From contig JAKAIC010000003.1 of assembly GCA_021814565.1 (NCBI GenBank), positions 1 to 50,957 of the forward strand: a stretch of DNA of 50,957 nucleotides, in the 5' to 3' direction. The notes beneath the pieces were generated by a model. That model did not search any database, was not told where the DNA came from, and worked only from the letters and a program-made list of their open reading frames with translations. Source of the DNA: Actinomycetes bacterium. Its GTDB lineage: Bacteria > Actinomycetota > Actinomycetes > S36-B12 > UBA5976. Both the position numbers and the translations under genes were made by a program. Positions 19,124 through 28,631 of the stretch are shown one piece after another. How positions within the stretch are numbered: position 1 is the first letter of the stretch; every line of letters starts with the position of its first letter.

Positions 19124-20431
19124 GTGGCCACTGAGGAACTCTGGGATGCGCCGTGGGCAAGCGCGCCCGTCACCGGGACGCTGACCATTCCCGGATCGAA
19201 ATCGGCCACCAACCGTGCCCTGGTTCTAGCGGCACTGGCCGAGGGGCCCAGCCTGTTGCGGCGGCCACTTCTGGCACGCGATACGCGGCTCATGGCAGCA
19301 GCGCTGCGCAGTCTCGGCGCCCGCGTGGACGAGGTCGAGGGAACCCTGGGCGTGGACTGGATGGTCACCCCCCGAACCCTCAGCGGCCCAGCTTCGGTGG
19401 ACTGTGGGCTGGCGGGCACCGTCATGCGCTTCGTGCCGGCGGTGGCCATGCTGGCTCAGGGTCCCGTCACCTTCGACGGGGACGAGCGCGCACGGGCGCG
19501 ACCGATGGACACCATGATCCACACCATCCGCGCGCTGGGAGTGCGGGTTGATGACGGTGACCGTGGGACCCTGCCCTTCACTGTCCACGGTGTCGGCGTC
19601 GTCGCGACCTCGCATGTCGTAATCGACGCATCGGCTTCGTCGCAGTTCGTGTCGGCGTTGATGCTGGTGGCTGCGCGCTTCGAGAACGGCTGCACCATCG
19701 AGCACCGCGGCCCCGCGATTCCCTCCATGCCCCACCTCGACATGACCGTGGCAATGCTGCGCGAACGGGGCGTGATGGTGGAGGTTGACACCAGCGATCC
19801 CACCAACGCTGTGTGGTCCGTGCAGCCGGGGCAGATCTCCGATCTTGATTGCACCATCGAACCCGACCTCTCGAATGCGGCACCCTTCTTGGCGGCGGCT
19901 ATGGTCACGGCTGGCACGGTCACCGTGCTCAACTGGCCCATTGCCACCACCCAGGCAGGCGATCAGCTGCGCGAACTCTTCGCCAGCATGGGTGGAGCAG
20001 TGTCACTCGAGCACGGTCGCCTCACGGTGACCGGGCCGCATGAACTGTTGGGATTGCAAGCCGATCTGCGTGACGTCGGCGAACTCACCCCGGTGATCGC
20101 CGCGCTGTGCGCACTGGCCACCACACCGTCGCGACTCTCGGGCATCGCGCACCTGCGCGGCCATGAAACCGACCGCCTCACGGCGCTGGCCAGCGAGTTG
20201 CAGCGCGTGGGCGCGCAGGCCCAGGAGACGGAAGACGGTCTGGTCATAGAACCCGCAGGCGCGCTGCATGGTGCCCGACTCGAGACCTACGACGACCACC
20301 GCATGGCCACCGCAGCGGCAGTACTGGGCCTGCGCATTCCCGGCATCAGGGTGGTGAACGTCGGCACCACGGCCAAGACCCTGCCCGATTTCGCGGGCAT
20401 GTGGCAGGACCTGGTGGCGGGCCGCCAATGA
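19124..20431 (+). CDS. aroA: 3-phosphoshikimate 1-carboxyvinyltransferase
   Basis: PGSKSATNRALVLAALAEG; CGLAGTVMRF; LRGHETDRLTALASEL; DDHRMATAAAVLGLR. Confidence 0.95.
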   Translation: MATEELWDAPWASAPVTGTLTIPGSKSATNRALVLAALAEGPSLLRRPLLARDTRLMAAALRSLGARVDEVEGTLGVDWMVTPRTLSGPASVDCGLAGTVMRFVPAVAMLAQGPVTFDGDERARARPMDTMIHTIRALGVRVDDGDRGTLPFTVHGVGVVATSHVVIDASASSQFVSALMLVAARFENGCTIEHRGPAIPSMPHLDMTVAMLRERGVMVEVDTSDPTNAVWSVQPGQISDLDCTIEPDLSNAAPFLAAAMVTAGTVTVLNWPIATTQAGDQLRELFASMGGAVSLEHGRLTVTGPHELLGLQADLRDVGELTPVIAALCALATTPSRLSGIAHLRGHETDRLTALASELQRVGAQAQETEDGLVIEPAGALHGARLETYDDHRMATAAAVLGLRIPGIRVVNVGTTAKTLPDFAGMWQDLVAGRQ

Positions 20432-21429
20432 GCCGCGACCGGCACGATCTCGACGAGGACGATGTGCGCATCCGCCCGGGCCGCACCAAGTCGCGACGGC
20501 GCACCAAGGACCGGCCCAGTTTCGGCGACTCCATCGAAGGTTTTGTGGTGGCCGTCGATCGCGGTCGCTTCACGCTCGATGTCGATGGAGTGAGCGTCTA
20601 TGCCGTCAAGGCACGTGAACTCGGCCGCAAGGGCGTGATGGTGGGCGATCACGTTTCCGTGACGGGCGATGCCAGCGGCGCTGCAGACGCCATGGCCCGC
20701 ATCGTCACCGTGAATGAACGCCACCATGTGCTGCGCCGCAGTGCCGACGACACCGATCCCGTGGAGCGTGCGATCGTCGCGAACGTGGACTGCGTCGCCG
20801 TGGTCACGGCACTCGCGGACCCGGCGCCCAGCACCGGCCTCATCGATCGCTGCCTGGTGGCGGCGTATGACGCCGACGCGGAGCCCTTGCTCATCCTCAC
20901 CAAGCAGGATCTCGCGGACCCGGCTTCATTGCTGGAGCAGTACGAAGCCCTTGAAGTACCGGTCGAGGTGGTGGCCATGGGCGCCGACCTGACAGGGCTG
21001 CGTGCACGTCTGGCCCATCGCGTGACGGTGTTCGTCGGCCATTCCGGCGTCGGCAAGTCCACGCTCGTCAACGCGCTGGTGCCGGACGCCGATCGCGTCA
21101 CCGGTGACGTCAACGACGTGACGGGGCGCGGACGGCACACCTCCACCTCCGCCATAGCTCTGCCGCTTCCCGGAGGTGGCTGGATCATCGATACGCCCGG
21201 CGTGCGCTCCTTCGGCCTTGCGCACGTGGATATCAAGCAATTGCTGGGCCACTTCCCAGACCTGGCCGGCGGCGCTGAGGAGTGCCCGCGTAGCTGCACC
21301 CACGACGAGGAGGAGTGCGGCCTTGACGATTTCGTGGCGTCCGGTGCGGCGGGTACTCGCGGCGCCGCAAGACTCGCCTCACTGCGACGACTGCTCCGAT
21401 CCATGCGTTCCGAGGAGAGGACGAGCTGA
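20428..21429 (+). CDS. rsgA: Ribosome small subunit-dependent GTPase A
   Basis: Circularly permuted GTPase: TKQDL, GHSGVGKSTLVNAL, DTPGVRSFGL; Cys/His zinc motif; ATGA overlap with aroA. Confidence 0.95.
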   Translation: MSRDRHDLDEDDVRIRPGRTKSRRRTKDRPSFGDSIEGFVVAVDRGRFTLDVDGVSVYAVKARELGRKGVMVGDHVSVTGDASGAADAMARIVTVNERHHVLRRSADDTDPVERAIVANVDCVAVVTALADPAPSTGLIDRCLVAAYDADAEPLLILTKQDLADPASLLEQYEALEVPVEVVAMGADLTGLRARLAHRVTVFVGHSGVGKSTLVNALVPDADRVTGDVNDVTGRGRHTSTSAIALPLPGGGWIIDTPGVRSFGLAHVDIKQLLGHFPDLAGGAEECPRSCTHDEEECGLDDFVASGAAGTRGAARLASLRRLLRSMRSEERTS

Positions 21430-22232
21430 TGGAAACCCCTGGCATCACCGGGGAATTCGCCCATGAACTGGGTCTGGCCATGGCCATGGCTGATGCTGCC
21501 GACGCGCTCTCGATGCAGTACTACCGGCGTGAAGGCCTGCTGGTCACGACCAAGCCCGACGCCACACCCGTCACCGAGGCCGACCAGGCGGTGGAGCGTG
21601 CCATCCGCTCGACGCTGGCCGAGCAGAGGCCGGGCGACAACATCATCGGCGAGGAGTTCGGTGGCGAGACCGGCGCCGGACGTCGCTGGATCATCGATCC
21701 CATCGACGGCACCAAGAACTACATGCGCGGCGTGCCGGTGTGGGCCACGCTCATTTCGCTCGCTGTCGATGCCTCACTGGTGGTTGGCGTAGTGAGCGCA
21801 CCGGCCATGGGCCGGCGTTGGTGGGCAGCAAAGGGCGCCGGTGCCTGGACGCGTGATGTGGACGGCAGCATCCGTCGCCTCCATGTGTCGTCGGTGGGCT
21901 CGCTCGCAGATGCTTCCTTCGCCTTCTCAGATGCCGTGGACTGGGACCGCCATTCGCAGACTGCCGGCGCACTGCAACGCGTGATCGACGCCACCTGGCG
22001 CCAGCGCGGTTACGGCGACTTCTGGTCGCACATGCTGGTGGCGGAGGGTGCCCTCGACATCAGCGCCGAGCCCACGCTCGCGCCATGGGATATGGGGGCG
22101 CTACTCCCTGTCATCACGGAAGCCGGAGGCCGCGTCTCTGGCTATCGCGGTGGGGATCCCATCGAGCAGCTCAGCCTGATCGCCAGCAATGGTCTCCTGC
22201 ACGACCAGATGCTCGACCTCATCGCGCGCTGA
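21429..22232 (+). CDS. hisN: Inositol monophosphatase family / histidinol-phosphatase
   Basis: GEEFGGETGAGRRWIIDPIDGTKNYMRGVPVWATLISL; WDMGALLPVITEAGGRVSG. Confidence 0.88.
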   Translation: METPGITGEFAHELGLAMAMADAADALSMQYYRREGLLVTTKPDATPVTEADQAVERAIRSTLAEQRPGDNIIGEEFGGETGAGRRWIIDPIDGTKNYMRGVPVWATLISLAVDASLVVGVVSAPAMGRRWWAAKGAGAWTRDVDGSIRRLHVSSVGSLADASFAFSDAVDWDRHSQTAGALQRVIDATWRQRGYGDFWSHMLVAEGALDISAEPTLAPWDMGALLPVITEAGGRVSGYRGGDPIEQLSLIASNGLLHDQMLDLIAR

Positions 22233-22311
22233 GGCGCGGCTTCGTCAAGCTTTCACCTGGCGATTACACGGGCGCTGGCACGCGCGCCGATCGGTATGCG
22301 ATGCTGCCGGC

Positions 22312-23046
22312 ATGTGTCACAGTGATGAGAGCCGGCCTCCGGCACCACCCGCGCGCGGAGCAGTCATCGGTCACCACGAACGCACGCTCACCGCGAGTGA
22401 TGGCAATTCCTTCGACGCCTATGAGGCCCACCCCGAGGCCGAATCCAGCAAGGGCTTCGTCATCCTCCCCGACGTCCGCGGCCTGCACACGTACTACAAG
22501 GACCTGGCCGTGCGCTTCGCCGAGGCAGGCTTCCACTCCATGGCCTTCGACTACTACGGCCGTAGCGCCGGGCGCGGTGATCGCAGCGAGGCCTTCGATT
22601 ACGTGCCGCACTGGAAGGCCACCACACCGCAGGGTGTGGATGCCGATGTGCGTGCCTGCATTGACAAGTTGCGCGCCAATGGAGTGGAGCAGATCTTCAC
22701 CGTCGGCTTCTGCTTCGGCGGCACCAACTCCTGGCGTCAAGCCGCCGTGCAGCCGGACGTGACCGGTTGCGTCGGCTTCTACGGCCGGCCCGACGGCATC
22801 CTGCCGCTGCAGGATCAGGTGCATGCTCCCCTGCTCATGCTGCTGGGTGGCGCCGATCCCTCCATCGATCCCGCCTCCTACGACGACATGCTGGTGAAAT
22901 TGCACGCCCGCGGCATCGATGCCGAACGCCACGTGTACGAGGGTGCGCCGCATTCCTTCTTTGACCGTTCCTTCCAGGACCACCAAGCGGCCTGCGTCGA
23001 CGCATGGTCGCGGATGCTGGCCTTCACCGATCGCGCGTCCGCATAG
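22312..23046 (+). CDS. Dienelactone hydrolase family protein
   Basis: VILPDVRGL, IFTVGFCFGGTNSW nucleophile motif, HSFFDRS. Confidence 0.85.
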   Translation: MCHSDESRPPAPPARGAVIGHHERTLTASDGNSFDAYEAHPEAESSKGFVILPDVRGLHTYYKDLAVRFAEAGFHSMAFDYYGRSAGRGDRSEAFDYVPHWKATTPQGVDADVRACIDKLRANGVEQIFTVGFCFGGTNSWRQAAVQPDVTGCVGFYGRPDGILPLQDQVHAPLLMLLGGADPSIDPASYDDMLVKLHARGIDAERHVYEGAPHSFFDRSFQDHQAACVDAWSRMLAFTDRASA

Positions 23047-23053
23047 TTCTCAA

Positions 23054-23125
23054 GTGCTTCGGAGCCAAGAAGGCGTATCCGTGCCGCTTGAGCAACCGGG
23101 ATACGCCTTCTTGCTTCCGAAGCAC
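23054..23125. repeat. Long hairpin element, copy 1 (terminator-like)
   Basis: GTGCTTCGGAGCCAAGAAGGCGTATCC / GGATACGCCTTCTTGCTTCCGAAGCAC, 25 of 27 paired, 18-nt loop; starts 7 nt after the hydrolase stop. Confidence 0.85.
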
Positions 23126-23205
23126 GCGGATCAGGGCACGAAACTGCCAGCAGGACTGGGGATTTGGCTGCTCCCCGACGCCGCCGGTAGACTCACCGCT
23201 ACCGA

Positions 23206-23282
23206 CGCGGGGTGGAGCAGCTCGGTAGCTCGCTGGGCTCATAACCCAGAGGTCGCAGGTTCAAATCCTGTCCCCGCTACCA
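23206..23282 (+). tRNA. Initiator tRNA-fMet (CAT)
   Basis: CGCGGGGTGGAGCAGCTCGGTAGCTCGCTGGGCTCATAACCCAGAGGTCGCAGGTTCAAATCCTGTCCCCGCTACCA; initiator-type GGG/CCC anticodon stem, C1 mismatch, encoded CCA. Confidence 0.97.
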
Positions 23283-23286
23283 ATGT

Positions 23287-23324
23287 GAAGTCCCGGGATG
23301 CCCTATTGGGTGTCCCGGGACTTC
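23287..23324 (+). terminator. Hairpin terminator after tRNA-fMet
   Basis: GAAGTCCCGGGA ... TCCCGGGACTTC with nested CCCTATTGGG. Confidence 0.8.
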
Positions 23325-23679
23325 TCTGTGTCGGTTCTGTTGGCGGCGGCTACGCAGCGCGTGGTACGCAGCACGAGTGCGCAAAACCTCGGCCTGATGA
23401 TCGCCGACACAACACATGGTCAAGCCGCACGCCTCGTCACAACGCATATGCCGGATGTCCGAACGACTCGCAGGGTGGGGAATTTCAGTGAGCGCCATCA
23501 GCGTCACGCCGCCCTGTGTGGCTCGGCTGACGACCACACGCGGCAGGTTGTCCAGCAGCGGGGCCGCTCGCCCGCGAGCGTGAATCCGGTGCCCAACTGC
23601 TGGTGCCAGTAGAGTCAGATTGGGCGTGCTGGGAAGTCTGGTCAGCGTACGAGTTGGTATGCGCAGAAACGGATGCAGC

Positions 23680-24792
23680 ATGAGTGTGCAGGATCGCGAT
23701 CGCCGCTGGGTCGCGCGCCTGATCGCCGAAGAACGCCTGGCTGCGGCCGTCCTGTTGGTCGCGGGCGCGATAGGCATCATCGGGGCGCAAATGCTGGGCG
23801 CCACCGCCACTCACACGCTCCTCCACCCCCATATCGCCGGGCGCATTCTGGACTTGCCCTGGTTCGCAGCGGACGGACTGCTCGTCACCTTCTTCTTCGT
23901 CGCAGGCCTGGAACTCCGACACGAGTTCACCAAAGGATCACTCACCTCGGTACGAGCGGCCATGGTGCCGTCGGTGGCCGCGGCCTTCGGCATGCTGGTG
24001 CCGGCGCTGCTCTTTCTGATGCTTGCACCGGGTAGTGCACGCGCTGCATGGGGCGTCCCCATGGCCACCGACCTGCCCCTGGCCCTGGCACTCGTCGCGG
24101 TCGCAGGCCGTGGACTGCCGCTGCGCTTCCGGGCCTTCATCCTGAGCCTGGCCATTGTCGATGACGCCTTGTCGATACTGGTGATCGCCGTCGTCTTCGG
24201 CGGTCGGATCTCAATTCCTTGGCTGGCGCTCACAGCCCTGCTCGTAGTCGCCTACGCGAAGACACAGCAAAGGTCCAATGCCTTGGCTGCCGTCGTGGCC
24301 ATCGCCGCCTGGCTGGCCATGCTGCACACCGGCATCCACGCCACGGTGCTGGGCGTTGCCCTGGGCCTCATCACCGGCCGCCAGACCGACACCTGGCGCA
24401 ATCGCTGGCAGCCCTTTGCCGGCTTGGTTGCGGTGCCGCTCTTCGTCCTGACCTCACTGGCCTTGCCGCTTTCGACCAGCGACATCAACCCGCGCCTCAT
24501 CACCGGCATCACGCTGGCTCGCATCATAGGCAAACCGCTGGGCATCATGGTTGGCGCCATGCTGGCCGTGCGCCTGTTCAAGCCCAATGACAGTTTGCCG
24601 GCACGCGCCTACGCGGTGGCGGGAAGCGTTGCCGGCCTTGGCTTCTCGGTACCCATGCTGTTTGCAGATCTGGGCCTGCAGAGCCCGCTGGTGGAGTCGG
24701 TGAAGATCGCCATCGTTGCCGCTCTCGTGGGTTGCGGCGCGGTGGCAGCTGTGGCGCTCACTTGCCTGCGCCGCACTGCACTGGCCCGTTGA
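23680..24792 (+). CDS. nhaA: Na+/H+ antiporter NhaA family
   Basis: FFVAGLELRHEFTKGSL; MATDLPLALALVAV; LAIVDDALSILVIAV; start chosen at MSVQDRDRRW. Confidence 0.9.
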   Translation: MSVQDRDRRWVARLIAEERLAAAVLLVAGAIGIIGAQMLGATATHTLLHPHIAGRILDLPWFAADGLLVTFFFVAGLELRHEFTKGSLTSVRAAMVPSVAAAFGMLVPALLFLMLAPGSARAAWGVPMATDLPLALALVAVAGRGLPLRFRAFILSLAIVDDALSILVIAVVFGGRISIPWLALTALLVVAYAKTQQRSNALAAVVAIAAWLAMLHTGIHATVLGVALGLITGRQTDTWRNRWQPFAGLVAVPLFVLTSLALPLSTSDINPRLITGITLARIIGKPLGIMVGAMLAVRLFKPNDSLPARAYAVAGSVAGLGFSVPMLFADLGLQSPLVESVKIAIVAALVGCGAVAAVALTCLRRTALAR

Positions 24793-24892
24793 ACTCCCTA
24801 GTCGACGCAGTCGCTGGTCGACGTGCCGACTGCGCCTATGCAGTTACCCGCCGTCAGGGCAGTATGCGATCAGGGCATACGGGAGGACGCAG

Positions 24893-25813
24893 GTGGCGAG
24901 CATCGAGGACATCAAGCAGCGGCTCACCCTTCCCGTCGTGGTTGCCCCCATGCTCCTGGTGTCGGGTCCGGAGTTGGTGATTGCGTCGTGCCAAGCGGGC
25001 CTGGTCGGCAGTTTCCCCGCCTTCAACGCGCGCACCATCCCCGACCTCATGGCCTGGATGACCCGCATCCGCGAAGCCGTCGGCGATGCGCCCTGGGCCA
25101 TGAATCTGGTGGTGCTGGAAGAGCACAATCCCCTGCTGCCACAGCAGATCGAGTTGCTCGACGAGTTCCGCCCGCCCATTGTCATCACCAGCCTGGGCCA
25201 ACCGCATGCCGTGGTGCAGCATGTGCACGCCTATGGCGGGCTGGTGTTCCATGACGTCACCACCATGCGTCACGCGCAGAAGGCCATAGAGGCAGGTATC
25301 GACGGCCTCATCGCCGTCACTGCCGGCGCCGGTGGCCATTGCGGCAGCCTGCATCCATTCACCTTCGTGCGGCAGCTGCGAAGCATCTGGGACGGCACGC
25401 TGTTGCTCGCCGGTGCCATCAGCGACGGAGCGGGCATTGCCGCCGCACAGACGCTGGGCGCCGACTTCGCCTACATGGGCACGCGTTTCATCGCCACCCA
25501 GGAGTCGATGGCCGATCCGGAGTACAAGCAACTGCTCGTAACGCAGGATGCGTCCGACCTCATCGTCACCGATCGCATCTCGGGCCTCCAGGCCTCGTTC
25601 CTGCGTGCGTCGCTGACGCGCGCAGGGCTGGACCCTGATCAGCTGCCCGCGCTTCGGGCGCCGCGACAACCCGACCTGCCGGCAGGCGTGCGCCCCTGGC
25701 GTGACGCCTGGAGCGCCGGCCAGGGCATCGGCCTCATCCACGACATTCCCACGGTGGCCGATCTCGCAAGCCGCTTGCGTGCGCAATACCAAGGGGCGCT
25801 GGTCGCGAACTGA
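24893..25813 (+). CDS. Nitronate monooxygenase (2-nitropropane dioxygenase family)
   Basis: LPVVVAPMLLVSG; TAGAGGHCGSLHPF; GADFAYMGTRFIATQES; GTG start. Confidence 0.88.
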   Translation: MASIEDIKQRLTLPVVVAPMLLVSGPELVIASCQAGLVGSFPAFNARTIPDLMAWMTRIREAVGDAPWAMNLVVLEEHNPLLPQQIELLDEFRPPIVITSLGQPHAVVQHVHAYGGLVFHDVTTMRHAQKAIEAGIDGLIAVTAGAGGHCGSLHPFTFVRQLRSIWDGTLLLAGAISDGAGIAAAQTLGADFAYMGTRFIATQESMADPEYKQLLVTQDASDLIVTDRISGLQASFLRASLTRAGLDPDQLPALRAPRQPDLPAGVRPWRDAWSAGQGIGLIHDIPTVADLASRLRAQYQGALVAN

Positions 25814-25855
25814 CGCCTTCCCCGGGCCGTCTCGGGCCTCTGGCTGAGCAGCCTC

Positions 25856-26731
25856 TCAGTGCTCGGTGGCGCCTGCCTTCACGATGACACGTGCCGCCAG
25901 CGCATGGGCCGCGCTCACATTGGCGACGGGATCCCATCCGCGCTCCAGGTGATCGACGAGGAAGCCGGCCATGAAGGCATCACCTGCACCGGTGAGATCC
26001 CGTACCTCGCTGACGGGAGGCACGGGAATGGAGGCCACCAGCTCACCGGCACGGAAGACATGTGTGGGCTGGGCGCCGGAGCGCGCGAGCAGCACCGCGT
26101 CACCCAGCCGCGCCAGGTTGGCCCCGGGTTGCGCGCCATCCGCGAGACCCAGCAACAGGCTTTCGTCGCGGTTGGCCGACACGAAGTCGGGCCCGCACCT
26201 CTCCAACATCTCGAGAAAGGCCGGCACTCCGACGCTTTCGATGAGGCCGATGGAGGAGACGTCGATGGATATGCGGCCACCGTTGGTGCGTACCTGCTTG
26301 ATGGCTGCCAGAACTGCCGTCGGGGTCGTACCACCGAAGAGCCCATAGGCCGGAACATGCAGCAGCTCGATGCCCTGCAACCACTCCGGATCCACGGCCT
26401 CCAACATGGCGGAGGCTCCGCGCGACGGGTACATGGTGCGCTCGCCATCCGGCTCCACGATGACGACGATGGTGCCGGTGCTGCCACGCGTCTGTGTCCG
26501 CACATCCACCTGCCCATCCCGCAGCGACGCACACAACGCAACGCCGGCGACGTCGTCACCGACGCAGCCGATGAAGCGCGTGGGATAGCGCGGACCGGCA
26601 AAGGCAGCCACATTCGCTGCCTGCCCCCCGCGCTGCACGCGTATGTCGGATGCCGTGTCCGTGGCGGAGCGGGTTTGCTCGCGCTGCCAGACCACGACGT
26701 CCTGTACGAGGTCGCCGATGACGCCGAGCAT
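25856..26731 (-). CDS. PfkB-family carbohydrate kinase, probable pseudouridine kinase
   Basis: VRDLTGAGDAFMAGFLVDHL; coupled (TGATG) to psuG. Confidence 0.82.
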   Translation of the reverse strand: MLGVIGDLVQDVVVWQREQTRSATDTASDIRVQRGGQAANVAAFAGPRYPTRFIGCVGDDVAGVALCASLRDGQVDVRTQTRGSTGTIVVIVEPDGERTMYPSRGASAMLEAVDPEWLQGIELLHVPAYGLFGGTTPTAVLAAIKQVRTNGGRISIDVSSIGLIESVGVPAFLEMLERCGPDFVSANRDESLLLGLADGAQPGANLARLGDAVLLARSGAQPTHVFRAGELVASIPVPPVSEVRDLTGAGDAFMAGFLVDHLERGWDPVANVSAAHALAARVIVKAGATEH

Positions 26732-27648
26732 CAGCCCTGCGCACCCACAAGCGACTTGGCGATCTGCACGGCCAGGCGAATGTTGTTGAGGTACAAGGCC
26801 ACATTGGCATCGAGGCTGCGGCCGTCGGTGGCACGACGGATGTAGTCGAGCAGGTAGGGTGTGGCCCTCTGGCCCGAGACGCCATCACGCTCGAGGTCGT
26901 GCCAGGCACGCTGGATGATGATGTCAAGCTCCTCGGAGTCCAGCGAATCGGCCGCGGGAATGGGGTTGGCGATGAGCAGGCCGCTGGCAGCTCCGAGACC
27001 GCGATGCCTGCGCAGCATCTGTGCGATCTGCTGGGGGCTGTCGAGGCGCGCGGATACCGCGTAACCGGAATCGGCCACGTAGAAACCGGGGTAGCGGTTG
27101 GTGCGGTAGCCGATCACGGGAACGCCGAGACTTTCAAAGCGTTCCAGGGTCTTGGCGATGTCGAGAATGGCCTTGGCGCCCGAGCTCACCAGCACGATGG
27201 AGGTGTTGGCCATGCCGGCGAGGTCGGCGGATTCGTCAAAGCTGGTCTCAGCACCGTGGTGCACACCGCCGAGGCCGCCGGTGGAGAAGACGTCGATGCC
27301 GGCGGCACGCGCCAGGAAGGCGGTGGCGGCGATGGTGGTGCCAGCGCTCACGCCGGTTACGGATGCATAGGCCAGCTCGCGCGTGGCAGCCTTGATGAGG
27401 CTGTCGTCGTTGGCCATCTCCTCGATCTGCGCTGCGCTCAGGCCCACCGTGGGGACGCCGCGAAACACACCGATGGTGGCCGGCAGCGCACCGGCAGCGC
27501 GGATCACCGCCTCGCCCTCCAGCGCCACCTCGAGGTTGCGGGGGCGTGGCAGGCCGTGGGTGAAGATGGTGGACTCCAGGGCCACGACGGGCTGCCCGGC
27601 GGCCAGCGCTTCGCGAACCTCGGTGCTGACGGAGAAGAAGTCGGTCAT
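26731..27648 (-). CDS. psuG: Pseudouridine-5'-phosphate glycosidase
   Basis: VALESTIFTHGLPRPRNLEVA; GTTIAATAFLARAAGIDVFSTGGLGGVH; start MTDFFSVSTEV. Confidence 0.93.
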   Translation of the reverse strand: MTDFFSVSTEVREALAAGQPVVALESTIFTHGLPRPRNLEVALEGEAVIRAAGALPATIGVFRGVPTVGLSAAQIEEMANDDSLIKAATRELAYASVTGVSAGTTIAATAFLARAAGIDVFSTGGLGGVHHGAETSFDESADLAGMANTSIVLVSSGAKAILDIAKTLERFESLGVPVIGYRTNRYPGFYVADSGYAVSARLDSPQQIAQMLRRHRGLGAASGLLIANPIPAADSLDSEELDIIIQRAWHDLERDGVSGQRATPYLLDYIRRATDGRSLDANVALYLNNIRLAVQIAKSLVGAQG

Positions 27649-27745
27649 GAGCGGCCTTTCGAGACTGGGGTGCCAGGCCAAGACGATACGCGGCTGCTTC
27701 ATGCCCAACAAGCACTGATCTTGCATCGCTACATAGACTGAAGCT

Positions 27746-28630
27746 ATGGAGCTGACGCTGCGCCAGTTACGGGCCTTTCGAGCGGTGGCCGCGGAATCGC
27801 ATTTCGGTCGTGCCGCCGTCGGTCTGGGCCTGGCGCAGCCGACACTGAGCAAGGAGATCAAGCTGCTGGAGCGCACGCTCGGCACGACCCTCTTCGAGCG
27901 CGGTCCGGGCGGGGCCCGGCTCACGGCGGCTGGGGGTGCGCTGCTGCCCATCGCCGAGACCATGCTGGCCGACGCAGCGCGTCTCATGAGTGAGGCGCAG
28001 CAGCTGCGCTCCTCCGGTACGCGTGCCCTGCGCGTCGCCGCGACGCCCAGCGTGGTGAACCGGCTGCTGCCCGCGGTACTGCGCACGCTGGAAACCCAGC
28101 GGCCGGAGATCGAGATCCATGTGGTCGAAGTGGACACTGGTGGCGTGCCTGAAGCGGTGCGAGCCGGCCGCGCCGACCTGGGCATCGGACATCACGTCAC
28201 CGCCACGCCTGGCTGCGGCCGGCGCACACTCGCGCATGACGAACTGCAGGTGGTGGTGCATGCGTCGCTGGCGGGTCAGGGGCGCAGCATCGATCTCAAG
28301 CGCTTTGCGCGACTGCCCCTGCTCATGTGGCCACGGGAACAGAATCCCGAGTACCACGACGCCTTGCTCAAACTGTGTCAGGAGCGCGGTCTCGATCCGC
28401 TCATCCTCACTGGCAGCACTCGGATTTCCGGCGCACGGTCCTATCTGCTGCGCGAGGGCAGGGCCTTTGCCATCGTGCCGCGGGACTATGCCGTCACGGA
28501 GCCGGCGCCACTCGTATCACGACCACTGACGCAGCCCGCGACCGTGCCCTTGCAAGCGCTGTGGCGGCCGCCCCTGACCGCGCCCGTGAGCGCACTGCTG
28601 CGCGCGGCCCGTGAGGCCATCGACGAGTAG
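27746..28630 (+). CDS. LysR-family transcriptional regulator
   Basis: MELTLRQLRAFRAVAAESHFGRAAVGLGLAQPTLSKEIKLLERTLGTTLFERG. Confidence 0.93.
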   Translation: MELTLRQLRAFRAVAAESHFGRAAVGLGLAQPTLSKEIKLLERTLGTTLFERGPGGARLTAAGGALLPIAETMLADAARLMSEAQQLRSSGTRALRVAATPSVVNRLLPAVLRTLETQRPEIEIHVVEVDTGGVPEAVRAGRADLGIGHHVTATPGCGRRTLAHDELQVVVHASLAGQGRSIDLKRFARLPLLMWPREQNPEYHDALLKLCQERGLDPLILTGSTRISGARSYLLREGRAFAIVPRDYAVTEPAPLVSRPLTQPATVPLQALWRPPLTAPVSALLRAAREAIDE

Positions 28631-28631
28631 G

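Noticed and set aside
24793-24892. Short inverted repeat CGCAGTCG...CGACTGCG after nhaA
   Set aside because: Arms only ~8 bp, could be a weak terminator but not distinctive enough to claim.
25859-26845. 328-aa plus-strand ORF
   Set aside because: Antisense to the PfkB kinase and psuG; low-complexity composition, no domain.
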